6,842 nucleotides of DNA from an uncultured Actinoplanes sp. (lineage in GTDB: Bacteria > Actinomycetota > Actinomycetes > Mycobacteriales > Micromonosporaceae): assembly GCA_934667465.1 (NCBI GenBank), contig CAKUMG010000307.1, positions 1 through 6,842 on the forward strand, written 5' to 3'. Below, one piece after another: positions 6,028 to 6,842 of the stretch (within the stretch, counting starts at the first letter, position 1; each line of letters begins with the position of its first letter). Made by a program: the position numbers and the translations under genes. Below the pieces are notes generated by a model. It was not told the DNA's origin. It worked only from the letters and a program-made list of their open reading frames with translations, and did not search any database.

Positions 6028-6666
6028 ATGGAGGAGATCGACACGTCCGTGCTGCCGCCGCGACAGCGGGCCATCCTGGGGGTCATCCGGGACTGGGCCG
6101 TCAAGCACGGCTACTCCCCGTCGACGCGCGAGATCGGGGACGCCGTCGGGCTCGCGCCGTCGTCGGTCGGGCGGCACCTGCGGGCGCTCGAGGAGCACGG
6201 CTTCCTGCGCCGCGGGCGGACGGCGTCGCGGCCGGTGGACGTGCGCATGTTCCTAGAGAGCACCGGCCCAGGCTTCGGCGAGGCGCGGCCGGACACTGTG
6301 GGCATTCCGCTGGTCGGCACGATCGCCGCGGGCAGCCCGATCCTGGCCGAGGAGAGCGTCGAGGAGACGCTGACCCTGTCGCGGGACCTGGTCGGGCGCG
6401 GCACCCTGTTCTCGCTGCGCGTCCAGGGCGACTCCATGATCGACGCGGCCATCTGCGACGGCGACATCGTGGTGGTACGCCAGCAGCACGAGGCGTGGAA
6501 CGGCGACATCGTGGCCGCGATGATCGACGACGAGGCCACCGTCAAGGTGTACCGGCGGCGCGGCGGGCACGTGCTGCTCGAGCCGCGCAACCCGGCGTAC
6601 GAGCCGCTCGACGGTGACCGCGCGGTGATCCTGGGGAAGGTCGTGTCGGTTCTGCGCCGGATCTGA
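6028..6666 (+). CDS. LexA-type self-cleaving transcriptional repressor (S24 family), probably a paralog
   Basis: A 212-residue DNA-binding repressor that should self-cleave when RecA filaments form. Seen: a winged helix-turn-helix at 9-72 (LPPRQRAILGVIRDW, STREIGDAVG, recognition region APSSVGRHLRALEEHG), then the S24 domain. The scissile Ala101-Gly102 lies in VGTIAAGSPILAEE, the nucleophile is Ser136 in VQGDSMIDA, and the general base is Lys173 in EATVKVYRR. The spacings Ala-Ser 35 and Ser-Lys 37 are exactly those of E. coli LexA (84/119/156). Odd points: it lacks the N-terminal extension usual in the main actinobacterial LexA; its recognition segment departs from the common STSSVAHQL type and looks one residue shorter; and no GAAC-N4-GTTC SOS box is visible upstream. 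A paralog with different targets is the best reading, but it could still be the host's only LexA. An alternative ATG at 6010 would add six residues. Confidence 0.9.
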   Translation: MEEIDTSVLPPRQRAILGVIRDWAVKHGYSPSTREIGDAVGLAPSSVGRHLRALEEHGFLRRGRTASRPVDVRMFLESTGPGFGEARPDTVGIPLVGTIAAGSPILAEESVEETLTLSRDLVGRGTLFSLRVQGDSMIDAAICDGDIVVVRQQHEAWNGDIVAAMIDDEATVKVYRRRGGHVLLEPRNPAYEPLDGDRAVILGKVVSVLRRI

Positions 6667-6670
6667 CCCG

Positions 6671-6779
6671 CTCTTTTCCGGCTGCTTTTGCCGGCCCGGT
6701 CCGCGCTTTCCCGCTCGGCCGCCTTTGCGGCTCGGCCCGCGTTTTTCCCGGCCCGGCCCACTTTTCCCGGCCCGGCCCC
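6671..6779. repeat. Degenerate ~19-bp tandem repeats, each with a T-tract
   Basis: Six imperfect units follow the repressor stop: 6671-6684, 6685-6703, 6704-6721, 6722-6739, 6740-6760 and 6761-6779. Each starts with C/G plus 3-5 T and continues with a GC-rich tail of the type CCCGGCCCGGCCC. The last two share an exact 17-bp block (6743-6759 and 6762-6778). The stretch is non-coding in this reading and lies between two apparently convergent genes. Confidence 0.7.
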
Positions 6780-6798
6780 GCGCCGGTCCGGCGCGGGG
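6776..6798. terminator. 10-bp hairpin between convergent genes
   Basis: CCCCGCGCCG (6776-6785) pairs perfectly with CGGCGCGGGG (6789-6798) around a GTC loop. It lies about 110 bp after the repressor stop and 17 bp beyond the putative minus-strand stop, so it could terminate either transcript. Confidence 0.6.
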
Positions 6799-6800
6799 GC

Positions 6801-6815
6801 AGCCCCGGCGGGGCT
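6801..6815 (-). terminator. Short hairpin at the end of the putative minus-strand gene
   Basis: AGCCCC (6801-6806) pairs with GGGGCT (6810-6815) around a GGC loop. It touches the stop codon proposed for the truncated minus-strand gene and stands 3 nt from the larger hairpin, forming a double-hairpin terminator on that strand. Confidence 0.45.
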
Positions 6816-6842
6816 CAGATCTCGAGCGACGCCTCGCTGCGG
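6815..6842 (-). CDS. Possible C-terminal end of a minus-strand gene, cut by the window edge
   Basis: Reading the minus strand from the edge gives RSEASLEI followed by TGA (6815-6817), with two hairpins directly after it. Eight residues cannot identify a product. The call rests on the stop-plus-hairpins arrangement. Confidence 0.35.

Noticed and set aside
5457..6617. A 386-codon plus-strand ORF spanning the GlsB and repressor genes
   Set aside because: It crosses a perfect terminator and is His/Arg/Gly-rich shadow sequence.
6671..6779. A CRISPR array
   Set aside because: Units are about 19 bp, contiguous and degenerate, with no unique spacers and no cas genes.

Overview
This is a GC-rich window with near-exclusive G/C at third codon positions, several GTG starts and actinobacterial gene families (DUF11 surface protein, Tat-exported berberine-bridge-type oxidase, Gls24/GlsB stress proteins, LexA-type repressor). 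It reads as chromosomal DNA of a high-GC actinomycete. A Micromonosporaceae-like source (Actinoplanes, Micromonospora and relatives) is my inference, not a demonstrated identity. I see no tRNA, rRNA, CRISPR array, insertion sequence or phage gene. Many long alternative-frame ORFs are antisense or frame shadows typical of this base composition.

Layout. (1) 2-2185, minus: the first 728 residues of a large secreted modular protein (signal peptide, an N-terminal domain typical of actinobacterial DUF11 proteins, two DUF11 repeats, start of a cadherin-like/Big_9 repeat), cut by the left window edge. (2) 2385-2984, minus: a class I SAM-dependent methyltransferase followed by a hairpin. (3) 3067-4488, plus: an FAD-linked oxidase with both covalent-flavin residues (His and Cys) and a twin-arginine N-terminus. 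It is divergent from the methyltransferase across an 82-bp gap and overlaps the next gene tail-to-tail by 6 bp. (4) 4483-4953, minus: a Gls24/Asp23-type protein, preceded on the same strand by a 60-residue protein of unknown function (5036-5218). (5) 5590-5856, plus: a three-helix GlsB/transglycosylase-associated membrane protein, divergent from that pair across about 370 bp and ending in a very strong terminator. (6) 6028-6666, plus: a short LexA-type S24 auto-cleaving repressor. (7) 6667-6815: a non-coding segment of degenerate T-tract repeats and two tight hairpins, then the probable last residues of a minus-strand gene running off the right edge.

How the genes relate. The clearest functional grouping is Gls24 + small protein + GlsB, an envelope-stress-like module; Gls24 and GlsB are also neighbours in some Firmicutes. 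The surface protein and the exported oxidase both act outside the cytoplasm, but nothing in the sequence ties them to each other. The repressor has an intact self-cleavage machinery but a helix-turn-helix that differs from canonical actinobacterial LexA, and no recognisable SOS box upstream. It is probably a paralogous LexA-like regulator. The most interesting leads are this repressor, the stress module with its unknown small protein, the repeated terminator arm at 5868-5934, and the T-tract repeat array at 6671-6779.
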